From NCBI RefSeq assembly GCF_013205055.1, contig NZ_JABMLF010000002.1:476465-540464 (forward strand): a stretch of DNA of 64,000 bases, given 5' to 3'. Shown here in pieces: positions 25,739 through 35,037 of the stretch; position 1 is the first letter of the stretch, and every line of letters starts with the position of its first letter. A model generated the notes under the pieces. That model saw nothing but the letters and a program-made list of their open reading frames with translations, was not told where the DNA came from and did no database searches. The position numbers and the translations under genes were made by a program. The DNA is from Rathayibacter sp. VKM Ac-2856 (GTDB taxonomy: Bacteria; Actinomycetota; Actinomycetes; Actinomycetales; Microbacteriaceae).

Positions 25739-27571
25739 TCAGCTCCCGGCCGAGACCGGGAAGTAGAGCGAGAAGGGTTCGTCGACGACCTCGTGCAGAG
25801 GCCGGAAGCGGACGGCGGCGGGCTGGCCGATCGTGCGGTAGCCGCGCAGCCACTGGGTCCACTGCCGCTCGTTGTCGGGGGCGAGCAGGGCGGGGGCGTC
25901 CTCGAGGCGTCCGCGCAGCTCGATCTCGCGGTCGACGAGGCCGGCCAGGACGATCGGGCCCTCGACGAAGGCGACCGTGCCCGGCTCGTCCGGGATCGGC
26001 ACGGCGCGGATCTCGGTGCCGAACGCGAGGTCGATGCTCGTGCGGCCGCCGGGGTGCTCGATCAGGAGCGCGCCGTCGCCCGCCCGGACGCGCTCGGAGT
26101 CGCCCGCGACCCCCGGCTCGCCGACGGTCCACTCCGGCACCCGCAGCCGCACGTGCAGCGCGACCCCCTCCGCCGAGACGATCTCGACCCGGATCCGCGA
26201 GGCGGTGGGGCGGTGCAGGTCGCCCGCGGCGCCCGCGTTGGCGTCCGGGCCGACGTAGCCGGCGGTGTCGAGCACCTCGACCCGCACCGCCGCGTCGCCG
26301 GCGGCGGTCGGCAGGCGCAGGCTCGCATCGACGTGCTGCGCGATCGTCAGCTCGGCGTCACCGCCGCGGTAGAAGACGAGCCCGGAGTGGCGGGTGTGCG
26401 CCTGCACCAGCGTGCCGTGGCAGCACCAGAAGTCCTCGGTCGGGCTGCCCCAGTCCTTGCGGGCGCCGCCCTCGAGCGGGAGGAAGTAGGCGACCATCCC
26501 GGTCCGCGGGTTCTGCTGGGCGAGGAGGCCGTTCCAGACGTTCCGCTCGATGTAGTCGGCGAAGGCGAGGTCGCCGGTCCAGCGCAGCAGCACGTCGGCC
26601 AGCCGGATCATGTTGTAGACGACGCAGTGCTCCTGCGTCTTCTCGCCGCGGCGGGCGGCGAACGCGAACGGCGGCGTCCAGATCTCGCCCGAGGTCTGAC
26701 CGCCCGTGCAGAACATGCCGCGGAGGGTGACGGCCTGCTCCCAGTAGGCCTCGACGATCCTCCGCCAGCGCTCGTCGCCGGTGACCTCGTAGGCGCGGGC
26801 CGCGCCGAGCACCTCGGGGATCGTGGTGTTGGCGTGCATGTTGGTCAGCACGTCGCGGCCCTCGAGCAGGCCCTCGAAGAGGGAGCGGCGGTCGTAGCGG
26901 CGGAGCAGCTCGGCGTAGACGGGGTCGCCGGTGATCGCGAGGAGGTCGGCCCAGACCTCGAGCATCCCGCCGGTCTCGACCTCGAGGATCTCCTGGAACG
27001 CGGCGTCGTCGAAGCCGCGGACCCACTCCAGCAGCGGGACCGTGGCGGCCCGCGCCATCCGCAGCGCCCGCTCGTCGCCGAGGTCGCGGTGCAGGTCGAC
27101 CAGGCCCATCAGCAGCTTGTGCATCGCGTACTGCGGCGCCCAGATCGGGCGGCCGGTCGCGAGGCGGTCGAGGTAGCCGCGCGGGATCGCCCAGATCCAG
27201 CCGCCGCCGTTCTCCTCCTGGCAGCGCTCGAGCCCGTCGAGCACGGAGTCGATCCGGACGCGCAGCAGCGGGTCGCCGGTGACCGCGACCTCGCGGGCCG
27301 CGGCGGAGAGCCAGTGGCCGAGGAAGTGCCCGCGCAGCTGCGAGCCCGGCGTCTCCCAGCCCCAGTGCCGGTCGAGGCCGCGGGCCTCGCGCGAGTCCTG
27401 CGACGGGTGCAGGTGCCAGCCCTGGTCGCCGATCCCGGCCTCGATCAGGAAGTTCTGCAGCAGCCCCTCGTCGGTGAGCGAGAGGAGGTAGTCGCGGTTG
27501 AGCCGCCGCCGCGCGTCGAGCACCCCGCGCTCCAGGCGGGTCTCGTGCGGGGCCGGGTGGGTCAGCGGCAT
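25739..27571 (-). CDS. beta-L-arabinofuranosidase, DUF1680 superfamily (GH127/GH146)
   Basis: A 610-residue enzyme expected to release beta-linked L-arabinofuranose. The cysteine-nucleophile chemistry of the family is supported by E314-x-C316 in 'TQEHCVVYNM' and C383-C384 in 'FWCCHGTLVQAH', with 'FLGHWLSAAA' and 'MHKLLMGLVDL' as barrel landmarks. The FWCC/YNM spacing resembles GH146 slightly more than GH127. No signal peptide, so it acts on imported oligosaccharides. It is the first gene of a three-gene minus-strand operon and diverges from the GH36 gene; a GAGATCGATCTC palindrome lies in the shared 167-bp control region. Confidence 0.88.
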   Translation of the reverse strand: MPLTHPAPHETRLERGVLDARRRLNRDYLLSLTDEGLLQNFLIEAGIGDQGWHLHPSQDSREARGLDRHWGWETPGSQLRGHFLGHWLSAAAREVAVTGDPLLRVRIDSVLDGLERCQEENGGGWIWAIPRGYLDRLATGRPIWAPQYAMHKLLMGLVDLHRDLGDERALRMARAATVPLLEWVRGFDDAAFQEILEVETGGMLEVWADLLAITGDPVYAELLRRYDRRSLFEGLLEGRDVLTNMHANTTIPEVLGAARAYEVTGDERWRRIVEAYWEQAVTLRGMFCTGGQTSGEIWTPPFAFAARRGEKTQEHCVVYNMIRLADVLLRWTGDLAFADYIERNVWNGLLAQQNPRTGMVAYFLPLEGGARKDWGSPTEDFWCCHGTLVQAHTRHSGLVFYRGGDAELTIAQHVDASLRLPTAAGDAAVRVEVLDTAGYVGPDANAGAAGDLHRPTASRIRVEIVSAEGVALHVRLRVPEWTVGEPGVAGDSERVRAGDGALLIEHPGGRTSIDLAFGTEIRAVPIPDEPGTVAFVEGPIVLAGLVDREIELRGRLEDAPALLAPDNERQWTQWLRGYRTIGQPAAVRFRPLHEVVDEPFSLYFPVSAGS

Positions 27572-27622
27572 GGGTGCTCCTCGTCGAGGCGGTGGGTGGT
27601 GGGGATGAGCGGTGCGAGCGGC

Positions 27623-27698
27623 GGTCGATCCGCGCGGGTCGATCCGCGCGGGTCGATCGGCGCGGCGGTCGATCCGACCGAGGGTCGAGATCGATCTC
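27623..27698. promoter_or_regulatory. control region between GH127 and GH36: 14-bp repeats and GAGATCGATCTC palindrome
   Basis: GGTCGATCC(G) repeats at 27623, 27637 and 27651 (14-bp steps), with a further copy at 27667. At 27687-27698 lies the perfect 12-bp palindrome GAGATCGATCTC, 41 bp before the GH36 ATG. A near-identical site lies before the ABC binding-protein gene at 41783-41794, which points to shared LacI-type control. Confidence 0.5.
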
Positions 27699-27738
27699 TC
27701 GCTGTACTCAGACCAGGATCGACGATAGGAATGGGGAC

Positions 27739-29925
27739 ATGCAATCCCCGAGAGTGATCCATCTCGTCGCCGATGACGTGTCCGCCCTCCTCACTCAGTC
27801 GGGAGGCGACCTGCCCGTGCTGCTGCACTGGGGGCCGCGACTCGACGCGAGCGACGACGATCTCGCAGCTTTCGCAAGAACTCCCGTGCGGACGGGGATC
27901 GAGGGCTCCTCCGACGTCCCCTACGAGCCCGGGATCCTGCCCGAGCACACCTTCGGCTGGGCCGGTCTGCCGGGTCTCCGGGTGCACCGGGAGGGTGCCG
28001 GCTGGTCGCCGAGACTGACCGTGGACACCGTCTCGGTGGACGGCGAGGCCCTCGCGGAGGGCGCCGTCGCGCAGCCCGGCAGCGCCGCCGTGACCGTCGA
28101 GGCGCACGACGCGCAGGCCCGGATCGGCGTCGTCCTGGAGATCGTTCTCTCACCCGCCGGACTGCTCAGGACCCGCGTCTCCGTCCGCAACGACGGCGCC
28201 GGGCACCTCGAGGTGATCGGCGTCGACCCCGCCCTCCGCATCCCGACCGAGGCCCGCGAGATCCTGGACTTCTCCGGCCGCTGGGGCACCGAGAAGATCC
28301 CCCAGCGCCACCCCGTCGTCACCGGCACCCACTCGCGCTCCTCGCGCCGCGGCCGCACCGGCCTGGACGCGACGACGGTCGTCGCGGTCGGCACCCCCGG
28401 CTTCGACTCCGCCGACGGCCGGGTCTGGCTCTGCCACGTTGGCATCGGCGGCAACCACGAGCACGCGGTGGAGCGCGGCGACGGCTGGCTCGCCTTCCGC
28501 GGCGGCGAGCTGCTCCTGCCCGGCGAGGTGCGCCTCGCGAGCGGCGAGAGCTACTCCTCCCCCTGGATCTCCGGAAGCTTCGGCCACGGCCTCGACGCCG
28601 CGGCCGCCCGCTTCCACGCCCACCTCCGCGGGGTCTCCCGCTCCTCGCGCCGACCGCGCCCGGTGACGCTCAACGTCTGGGAGGCGGTCTACTTCGACCA
28701 GGACCTCGCCGTCCTCGCCGAGCTGGCCGACCGCGCCGCCGCCCTCGGGGTCGAGCGGTACGTGCTCGACGACGGCTGGTTCCTCGGCCGGAGCGACGAC
28801 CGCGCGGGCCTCGGCGACTGGACGCCCGACCCCGTCTCCTGGCCCGACGGCCTCCTCCCCCTCGCCGAGCACGTCCGCGGCCTGGGCATGGAGTTCGGCC
28901 TCTGGGTCGAGCCCGAGATGATCAACGAGGACTCAGACCTCGCCCGCGCGCACCCCGACTGGATCCTGCGGGCCCGCGAGGAGCTGCCGCCCCGGTTCCG
29001 CTTCCAGCAGGTGCTCGACCTGACCAACCCCGACGCGTTCGCGCACATCCTCGGCGTGCTCGACGGCCTGGTCGCCGATCTCGGCGTCGCGTACCTGAAG
29101 TGGGACCACAACCGCGACCTGATCGACGCGGGCCACCCCGCCACCGGGACCGCCGCGGTGCACGAGCAGACGCTCGCGCTCTACCGGCTGATCGACGAGC
29201 TGCGCGCGCGGCACCCGGAGCTCGAGATCGAGAGCTGCGCCTCGGGCGGCGGCCGGGTCGACCTGGGGATCCTCGAGCGCACCGACCGCGTGCACACCTC
29301 CGACAACCAGGACCCGCTGGACCGCTCGCGGATGCTGCGCTGGACCGGACTGCTCGTGCCGCCGGAGATGCTCGGCTCGCACGTCGCCTCGCCGGTCAAC
29401 TCCGTCACCGGGCGCACCAGCGACCTGCACACCCGCTGCGCGATCGCCTTCCTCGGCCACTTCGGGATCGAGTGGGACCTCCGCGAGCTGGACGCGGAGG
29501 AGGAGCCCGTGCTCGCCGGCTGGATCGCGGCGTACCGCGAGCACCGCGAGCTGATCGCGACCGGCCGGGTCGTCGGGGGCGACGACTCCGATCCGGATGC
29601 TCCGTCGCTGCGCGGCGTCGTCGCGCCGGACGGCTCGGAGGCGCTCTACACGCTGGTCACGCCCGCGCTGACCGCGGACTCGCGCCGCCGCGTCCGCCTC
29701 CCGGGCCTGGATCCGCGGGCGCGCTACCGGATCGAGACCGCGCGCCCCGGCTCGCTCGGACCGCCCTGGCAGAGCCCGCACTGGCTGGAGTCGACGGTGC
29801 CGCTGGACTCCGGCGCCCCGGCCCCCGCCTACTCGGGGAGCCTGCTGGGCGAGGCGGGCCTGGACCTGCCGACCTTCCACGCCGACCGCGCGATCGTCCT
29901 GCGGCTCGTCCGCGAGACCGCGTGA
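27739..29925 (+). CDS. alpha-galactosidase, GH36
   Basis: Hydrolyses alpha-1,6-galactosides such as raffinose or galactomannan side chains; 728 residues, normal for GH36. After an N-terminal beta-sandwich, the TIM barrel has 'YVLDDGWFLGRSDDRAGLGDW', 'EFGLWVEPEMINEDSDL', nucleophile Asp in 'YLKWDHNRD', 'ESCASGGGRVDLGILERTD', and acid/base Asp in 'HTSDNQDPLDR'. All are family hallmarks. The chosen ATG at 27739 follows AGGAATGGGGAC; the open frame reaches further upstream, but that part runs through repeats. No signal peptide. It starts a plus-strand operon with GH51 and GH27. Confidence 0.95.
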   Translation: MQSPRVIHLVADDVSALLTQSGGDLPVLLHWGPRLDASDDDLAAFARTPVRTGIEGSSDVPYEPGILPEHTFGWAGLPGLRVHREGAGWSPRLTVDTVSVDGEALAEGAVAQPGSAAVTVEAHDAQARIGVVLEIVLSPAGLLRTRVSVRNDGAGHLEVIGVDPALRIPTEAREILDFSGRWGTEKIPQRHPVVTGTHSRSSRRGRTGLDATTVVAVGTPGFDSADGRVWLCHVGIGGNHEHAVERGDGWLAFRGGELLLPGEVRLASGESYSSPWISGSFGHGLDAAAARFHAHLRGVSRSSRRPRPVTLNVWEAVYFDQDLAVLAELADRAAALGVERYVLDDGWFLGRSDDRAGLGDWTPDPVSWPDGLLPLAEHVRGLGMEFGLWVEPEMINEDSDLARAHPDWILRAREELPPRFRFQQVLDLTNPDAFAHILGVLDGLVADLGVAYLKWDHNRDLIDAGHPATGTAAVHEQTLALYRLIDELRARHPELEIESCASGGGRVDLGILERTDRVHTSDNQDPLDRSRMLRWTGLLVPPEMLGSHVASPVNSVTGRTSDLHTRCAIAFLGHFGIEWDLRELDAEEEPVLAGWIAAYREHRELIATGRVVGGDDSDPDAPSLRGVVAPDGSEALYTLVTPALTADSRRRVRLPGLDPRARYRIETARPGSLGPPWQSPHWLESTVPLDSGAPAPAYSGSLLGEAGLDLPTFHADRAIVLRLVRETA

Positions 29926-30029
29926 GCACCGCCGCCGAGGGCACTGCCGCCCTGAGTACCGCAGTCCTCGACACCGCCGCCGCCGGAACCGCCGCCGCCG
30001 ACCCGTCCGCCACCACCCTGGAGCACCCC

Positions 30030-31646
30030 GTGAACACCACCGTCACCGTCGACCTCGACCGTCCCGGCGCCACCATCAGCAAGCACGTCTACGGCCACTT
30101 CGCCGAGCACCTCGGCCGCTGCATCTACGACGGCTTCTGGGTCGGCGAGGACTCGCCCGTCCCGAACGCCGGCGGGATCCGCCTCGACGTCGTCGAGGCC
30201 CTGCGCGCGCTCGACATCCCCAACCTACGCTGGCCGGGCGGCTGCTTCGCCGACCGCTACCACTGGACCAACGGCATCGGCCCGCGCGAGGAGCGCCCGG
30301 GCCTGATCAACACCCAGTGGGGCGGGGTCGCCGAGGACAACTCCTTCGGCACCCACGAGTTCATGGCGCTCTGCGAGCTGCTCGGCGCCGACGCCTACGT
30401 CTCGGGCAACATCGGCTCGGGCACCGTGCAGGAGATGGCCGACTGGGTCGAGTACCTCACCGGGTCCGGGAAGTCGCCGATGGCGGACCTGCGCCGCTCG
30501 CACGGCCGCGAGGAGCCGTGGACCGTCCGCTACTGGGGCCTGGGCAACGAGACCTGGGGCTGCGGCGGCAACATGCGCGCCGGCGCCTACGCCGACCTCG
30601 CCCGCCAGTTCGGCACCTTCGTGCAGAGCGGCAACGACGTGCCGCTGCACCGGATCGCCGCCGGAGCGGACGGCGCGGACACGCACTGGACGCAGACGTT
30701 GATGGAGGTGATCCCCGAGATCGAGGGGCACCCCTTCTCCTCCGTGCCGTGGGAGTCGATCTCGGTGCACTACTACACGATCGGCGGCAGCTGGCAGGCG
30801 AAGGGCAGCGCGACCGAGTTCGACGCGGACGCCTACTGGAGCACGATCGTCGCCGCACAGGGCATCGAGGAGCTGCTGCGCTCGCACGCCGCCGTGATGG
30901 ACGTGCACGACCCCGAGAAGAAGTACGGGATGGTGCTGGACGAGTGGGGCACCTGGTGGGACGTCGAGCCGGGCACGCACCCGGGCTTCCTCTTCCAGCA
31001 GAACACCATCCGCGACGCGATGGTCGCGGGGCTGCACTTCGACGTCTTCCACGCCTTCGCCGACCGCCTCTCGATGGCGAACATCGCGCAGACCGTCAAC
31101 GTGCTGCAGGCGATGCTGCTGACCGACCCCGACGGCGGCGAGATGGTGCGGACGCCGACGTACCACGTGTTCGAGATGAACAAGGGGCACCAGGACGCGA
31201 CGGCGCTGCCGACCACGGTCGCCGGACCGACCCACGCGGTCGACGGGCGCGAGATCGCGCTCGCCTCCGCTTCCGCCTCGGTGAAGGACGGCCGCGTGCT
31301 GGTCTCGATGACCAACGTCGACCTCGACGAGCCGCTGGAGATCGAGCTGTCCTTCCGCGGCGGTGCCGTGACCGGAGCGACGGGGCGGCTCCTCACCGCC
31401 GACTCGCCGCAGGCGCACAACCGGCCGGGCGACGCCGACGCGGTCAGCCCGGTCGCGCTCGAGGGGCTCGAGACGACGGCGACCGGGCTGCGGGTGACGC
31501 TGCCGCCGCACTCCTTCGCGACGGTGTCGCTGGAGCTGGCGGAGGCCGGCGTGGAAGGGTCTGTCGCGGGAGGGTCTGCCGCGGGAGGGGCCGTCGAGAC
31601 CGTGTCGGGCGCGTCCGGATCGGGCGTGGAAGGGTCGGACGCGTGA
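30030..31646 (+). CDS. abfA: alpha-N-arabinofuranosidase, GH51
   Basis: Removes alpha-L-arabinofuranosyl groups from arabinan and arabinoxylan oligosaccharides. Hallmarks: 'YGHFAEHLGRCIYDGFWVG' at the N terminus, 'NLRWPGGCFADRYHW', acid/base Glu in 'WGLGNETWGCGG', and nucleophile Glu in 'VLDEWGTWWD'. I chose GTG 30030 because GGAG lies 7 bases upstream and the family homology begins there. The frame is open back to a GTG at 29922 that overlaps the GH36 stop, and that would add 36 low-complexity Thr/Ala residues. The C-terminal 30 residues are a Gly/Ala/Val/Ser tail of simple repeats. Cytoplasmic. Confidence 0.93.
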   Translation: MNTTVTVDLDRPGATISKHVYGHFAEHLGRCIYDGFWVGEDSPVPNAGGIRLDVVEALRALDIPNLRWPGGCFADRYHWTNGIGPREERPGLINTQWGGVAEDNSFGTHEFMALCELLGADAYVSGNIGSGTVQEMADWVEYLTGSGKSPMADLRRSHGREEPWTVRYWGLGNETWGCGGNMRAGAYADLARQFGTFVQSGNDVPLHRIAAGADGADTHWTQTLMEVIPEIEGHPFSSVPWESISVHYYTIGGSWQAKGSATEFDADAYWSTIVAAQGIEELLRSHAAVMDVHDPEKKYGMVLDEWGTWWDVEPGTHPGFLFQQNTIRDAMVAGLHFDVFHAFADRLSMANIAQTVNVLQAMLLTDPDGGEMVRTPTYHVFEMNKGHQDATALPTTVAGPTHAVDGREIALASASASVKDGRVLVSMTNVDLDEPLEIELSFRGGAVTGATGRLLTADSPQAHNRPGDADAVSPVALEGLETTATGLRVTLPPHSFATVSLELAEAGVEGSVAGGSAAGGAVETVSGASGSGVEGSDA

Positions 31647-32917
31647 CCGCCATGAGCACTGCCGCGACGCGCACCGAGGCGGCCCGCCGCCCGCCGATGG
31701 GCTGGAACAGCTGGGACTGCTTCGGCGCCTCCGTCACCGAGGAGGAGGTGCTCGCGAACGCCGAGTACCTCGCCGAGCACCTGCTGCCGCACGGCTGGGA
31801 CACGGTCGTCGTCGACATCCAGTGGTACGAGCCCGATCCGGGCACGAGCGACTACCAGGAGGTGTCGGAGCCGGTCCTGGACGACTGGGGGCGGCCGCAG
31901 CCCGCGGTCGGCCGCTTCCCCTCCGCCGCGACCGGCGGCTTCACCGCGCTCGCCGCGCACGTGCACGCCCTGGGGCTGCGCTTCGGCGTGCACCTCATGC
32001 GAGGCGTTCCCCGCCGGGCCGCCGAGCTCGGGCTGCCGATCCTCGGCTCCGACGCGACCTGCGCCGACATCGCCGACCGCGGGAACGTCTGCCCGTGGAA
32101 CCCGGACAACTACGGCGTCGACATGGCGGTGCCGGGCGCGCAGCAGTACTGCGACTCGGTGATGGCGCAGCTGGCCTCCTGGGGCGTCGACTTCGTCAAG
32201 CTCGACGACGTGCTCTACCCGCCGATCCAGGCCGACGAGATCGCCGCGCTCTCCCGCGCGATCGACGCGACCGGCCGGCCGATGGTGCTGAGCCTCTCGC
32301 CGGGGAAGCAGCTGTCGCTGGAGAACCTCGACCTGCTCCGCGACACCGCGCAGATGTGGCGGATCTCGGACGACTTCTGGGACGACTGGGGGCACCTGCA
32401 GGAGCAGTTCCAGCGCGCCGCGCGCTGGGCGCCGCACCAGCGGCCGGGCGCGTGGGCCGACGCCGACATGCTGCCGCTCGGACGGATCGGCGTGCGGGCG
32501 CACGTGGGCGAGGACCGCCTCTCGCGCTTCACCCCCGCCGAGCAGCGGACGCTCGTGACGCTCTGGTGCCTGCTGCGGTCGCCGCTGATGATGGGCGGGC
32601 ACCTGCCCGACACCCCGCCCGAGACGCTGGCGCTGCTGACGAACGACGACGTGCTGGCCCTGCTCGGCAGCGACGGCAGCCGCGAGATCGTCCGCGACGG
32701 CGACCTCGTCGTCTGGAGCGCGTGGCAGGGCGACGTGCAGTGGCGCGGCGTCTTCTGGCTCGGCGACGCCCCGCGCGACTACTCCGCGCACCTCGCCGAC
32801 CTCGGCTGCTCCGGCACCCCCGTCGACGTCTGGACCGGCGAGCCCCTCCCCGTCGTCGACGGCGCGGTCGCGCTCGCCCTCGAGCCCCACGGCGCCCACC
32901 TGCTCCGCTTCGCCTGA
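31643..32917 (+). CDS. alpha-galactosidase-like glycosidase, GH27
   Basis: About 424 residues. The N terminus has the GH27 opener 'PPMGWNSWDCFG'; nucleophile Asp is in 'GVDFVKLDDVLYP' and a candidate acid/base Asp in 'MWRISDDFWDDWG'; 'NPDNYGVDMA' and 'RSPLMMGGHLP' are further family marks. GH27 includes alpha-galactosidases, N-acetylgalactosaminidases and beta-L-arabinopyranosidases; the arabinose setting makes the last worth considering. GTG 31643 overlaps the GH51 stop and has GGAAGGG eight bases upstream; ATG 31652 is an alternative. No signal peptide. Confidence 0.9.
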   Translation: MTAMSTAATRTEAARRPPMGWNSWDCFGASVTEEEVLANAEYLAEHLLPHGWDTVVVDIQWYEPDPGTSDYQEVSEPVLDDWGRPQPAVGRFPSAATGGFTALAAHVHALGLRFGVHLMRGVPRRAAELGLPILGSDATCADIADRGNVCPWNPDNYGVDMAVPGAQQYCDSVMAQLASWGVDFVKLDDVLYPPIQADEIAALSRAIDATGRPMVLSLSPGKQLSLENLDLLRDTAQMWRISDDFWDDWGHLQEQFQRAARWAPHQRPGAWADADMLPLGRIGVRAHVGEDRLSRFTPAEQRTLVTLWCLLRSPLMMGGHLPDTPPETLALLTNDDVLALLGSDGSREIVRDGDLVVWSAWQGDVQWRGVFWLGDAPRDYSAHLADLGCSGTPVDVWTGEPLPVVDGAVALALEPHGAHLLRFA

Positions 32918-32929
32918 CGCCCCGTCCAT

Positions 32930-33103
32930 CATGCTGATCGAGTAGCGCCCGCAGGGCGCGTATCGAGATCCACCGTCGTCGACACGTGGATCTCGATACG
33001 CCGCTCCGCGGCTACTCGACCAGCATGGGGCGCGGCTCCTCCGAGTCTCACGCGCGATCATGCTGATCGAGTAGCGCCTGCAGGGCGCATATCGAGATCC
33101 ACC
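32930..33103. repeat. Type C repeats
   Basis: Three Type C halves: ATGCTGATCGAGTAG...GTATCGAGATCC (32930-32975), the inverse form ending ACTCGACCAGCATG (32986-33027), and another forward copy (33059-33103). They fill the gap between GH27 and the hipBA control region. Confidence 0.8.
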
Positions 33104-33131
33104 GCCGAAGGACTCTCCCACAGGACCCGGG

Positions 33132-33203
33132 TGTGTGAATATTCTCACAACACGCTCCTGTGTACTTTTCCTCACAAGCCGGTAGCGTGAGGAATTGCCC
33201 ACA
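33132..33203. promoter_or_regulatory. three operator-like 19-mers upstream of hipBA
   Basis: TGTGTGAATATTCTCACAA (33132-33150) and TGTGTACTTTTCCTCACAA (33159-33177) are direct repeats 27 bp apart. A third copy, TGTGGGCAATTCCTCACGC, lies on the minus strand at 33185-33203. Each has TGTG...CTCACA dyad character. This fits multi-site autoregulation by HipB. Confidence 0.68.
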
Positions 33204-33248
33204 GGAGAGTCGCGACACGGGTCGGACTCCGAGCCCTCAGGAGGAGCA

Positions 33249-33485
33249 GTGCCGACCATCAAGGCGCGCAAAGCGAGCGATCTCGCCTCGGTCGTCCGCG
33301 CCGTGCGCGAGGAGTCGGGGCTGACCCAGACCGAGCTCGCGGAGCGGATCGGCCTCTCGCGCGAGTACGTCGTGAACCTGGAGACCGGGGAGCCGACGCT
33401 CTACGCCAAACGGCTCTTCCGCATCCTGCACGAGCTCGGCATCACTGTGTCCCTCGAATACCGTGACGACGATGCCCGAGCTTGA
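33249..33485 (+). CDS. hipB: HipB-like antitoxin/transcription factor
   Basis: A 78-residue XRE-type DNA-binding protein: 'GLTQTELAERIGLSREYVVNLETGEPTLYAKRLFRILHELGI' forms the HTH. HipB proteins bind HipA and repress their own operon. GTG 33249 follows AGGAGG; an upstream in-frame extension has no better signal. The start of hipA overlaps its 3' end, the standard toxin-antitoxin arrangement. The three dyad 19-mers just upstream are the likely operators. Confidence 0.88.
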   Translation: MPTIKARKASDLASVVRAVREESGLTQTELAERIGLSREYVVNLETGEPTLYAKRLFRILHELGITVSLEYRDDDARA

Positions 33486-34743
33486 CCTCTTCCTCCACGA
33501 CCGCCGAGTCGGCTCGGTATCACCCGCGGACGGCGGCCGCCGCGTCGACCTGCGGATCGCTCGTGACTACGACGAGGAGGTCGTCCTCACCGAGTCCTTC
33601 GCGACGATCCGCGGTCGAACGCCGGCCTCCCTCCGCGTCTCCGACTTCCTCGGCGGCTACGTCCCCGAGGGGAGCCACCGGGAGCGGATGGCTGCGAAGC
33701 GCCGGATCGACAAGGACGACCTCTTCGCGCTCCTCACGGAGTTCGGCGGATCCGTCGCCGGCGCCGTCACCCTCCGCCGACCGGACGAGAATCCGCTCCA
33801 GAGCCCGTCCTACGAGCGACTGGACGACGCGTCCTTGTCGGCCAGGCTCACGCAGGCTCTGAAGGACAGCGACCAGGGGATCCCCGCCGACAGCCGGTCG
33901 ACACTGCCCGGATTCCAGCCGAAGGTGCTCGTCGCGAGGATCGAGGGGGCCTGGGCCGCCCCCCACGGCCGCGCGCACTCGACGCACATCCTGAAACCTC
34001 AGATCCCCTCCCGCCCGCACCGCATCCACGACGAGCACTACAGTCACCTCCTCGCTCAGCACCTGGGGCTCGCGACGTTCGAGAGCTCCCTCCACACCGC
34101 CGCGATGACGACGTACCTCGCGATCGAGCGCTTCGATCGCGAGATCCACGATGGCGAGGTCCTCCTCCACCACCAGGAGGATCTCGCGCAGGCCCTCGGA
34201 CTCGACTGGCGGGACTCGGCCGTCAAGTTCCAGGACCCCGCGTGGCCGAACGACCCTCGTCGCGCCTCCGCCGCGCGGATCGCCGAGCTGCTCGGGTCGA
34301 TCCCGGAGGGGGCGGCCGCGGTCCGCGACTGGATCCGAAGACTCGCCTACACAGTGGCGATCGGCGACAACGACGCACACGCGAAGAACGTCGCCATCCT
34401 CCATCTCCCAGAGGGATCGAGACTCGCGCCGATCTACGACGCGCTGCCGAACCTCTTCCAGGACGGCCTCATCTCCTGGGACCTCGCACTCGCCGTCGAC
34501 GGGCAGTTCGATCATCGCAGGATCTCGATGGAGCGGATCCTCGCCGAGATCACCTCCTGGCGGGTGATCGGCGAGAGGCAGGCCGACCTCCTCGTGCGCG
34601 AGACGATCGGGCGACTACGCGAGGCCCTCGACGCGGTGCCGGCACCGTCCGGGTGCTCCCCGGGTCTCCTCGAGCGACTCCGCTGGAACGCCGACCGGCT
34701 TCTCGATGACAAGGAGATCAGCGCACCCAAGAAGCGGAAGTGA
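33472..34743 (+). CDS. hipA: HipA-like serine/threonine kinase toxin
   Basis: About 423 residues. The N-terminal HipA domain ('LDLFLHDRRVGSVS...LSDFLGGYVPEGSHRERMA') is followed by the kinase-like fold: 'TLPGFQPKVLVA' (Gly-rich element), 'STHILKPQ' (ATP-site Lys), catalytic loop 'AIGDNDAHAKNVAIL' and metal site 'LAPIYDALP'. HipA kinases phosphorylate aminoacyl-tRNA synthetases and induce dormancy. The ATG at 33472 or GTG at 33463 is the start; both overlap hipB. The C-terminal 'SAPKKRK' tail is basic. All catalytic residues are present, so it is probably active. Confidence 0.9.
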   Translation: MPELDLFLHDRRVGSVSPADGGRRVDLRIARDYDEEVVLTESFATIRGRTPASLRVSDFLGGYVPEGSHRERMAAKRRIDKDDLFALLTEFGGSVAGAVTLRRPDENPLQSPSYERLDDASLSARLTQALKDSDQGIPADSRSTLPGFQPKVLVARIEGAWAAPHGRAHSTHILKPQIPSRPHRIHDEHYSHLLAQHLGLATFESSLHTAAMTTYLAIERFDREIHDGEVLLHHQEDLAQALGLDWRDSAVKFQDPAWPNDPRRASAARIAELLGSIPEGAAAVRDWIRRLAYTVAIGDNDAHAKNVAILHLPEGSRLAPIYDALPNLFQDGLISWDLALAVDGQFDHRRISMERILAEITSWRVIGERQADLLVRETIGRLREALDAVPAPSGCSPGLLERLRWNADRLLDDKEISAPKKRK

Positions 34744-34763
34744 TGCGGCCCGCTCTGCGGCGC

Positions 34764-34927
34764 TCGACGAGACGCTCCGCGACTGCTCGACCAGCATGGG
34801 GCGCGGCTCCTCCGAGTCGCCCGCCCGATCATGCTGATCGAGTAGCGCACAAAGGGCGCGTATCGAGATCCACCGCCGTCGACACGTGGGTCTCGATACG
34901 CCGCTCCGCGGCTACTCGACCAGCATG
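34764..34927. repeat. Type C repeats
   Basis: A degenerate copy (34764-34799), then ATGCTGATCGAGTAG...TATCGAGATCC (34830-34875), and the inverse form ending CTACTCGACCAGCATG (34888-34927). Confidence 0.75.
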
Positions 34928-34969
34928 AAGGGCGCTGCCCCGCGGCTCTCCCGTGTCGCAGGCCTCCGC

Positions 34970-35032
34970 GAGAACGCGGAAGTCGCGGTGGTCGAGCGCG
35001 ACTACCGCAACTTCTGCGTTCTCGGGGGGGGG
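34970..35032. repeat. near-perfect 54-nt inverted repeat followed by a G tract
   Basis: Two abutting 27-nt arms (34970-34996, beginning GAGAACGCGGAAGT; 34997-35023, ending ACTTCTGCGTTCTC) pair at 23 of 27 positions, followed by a run of about 10 G. It lies just past the 3' end of the convergent aldo/keto reductase gene and could act as a terminator for it. The G tract is a likely length-variable site. Confidence 0.65.
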
Positions 35033-35037
35033 GCGGG

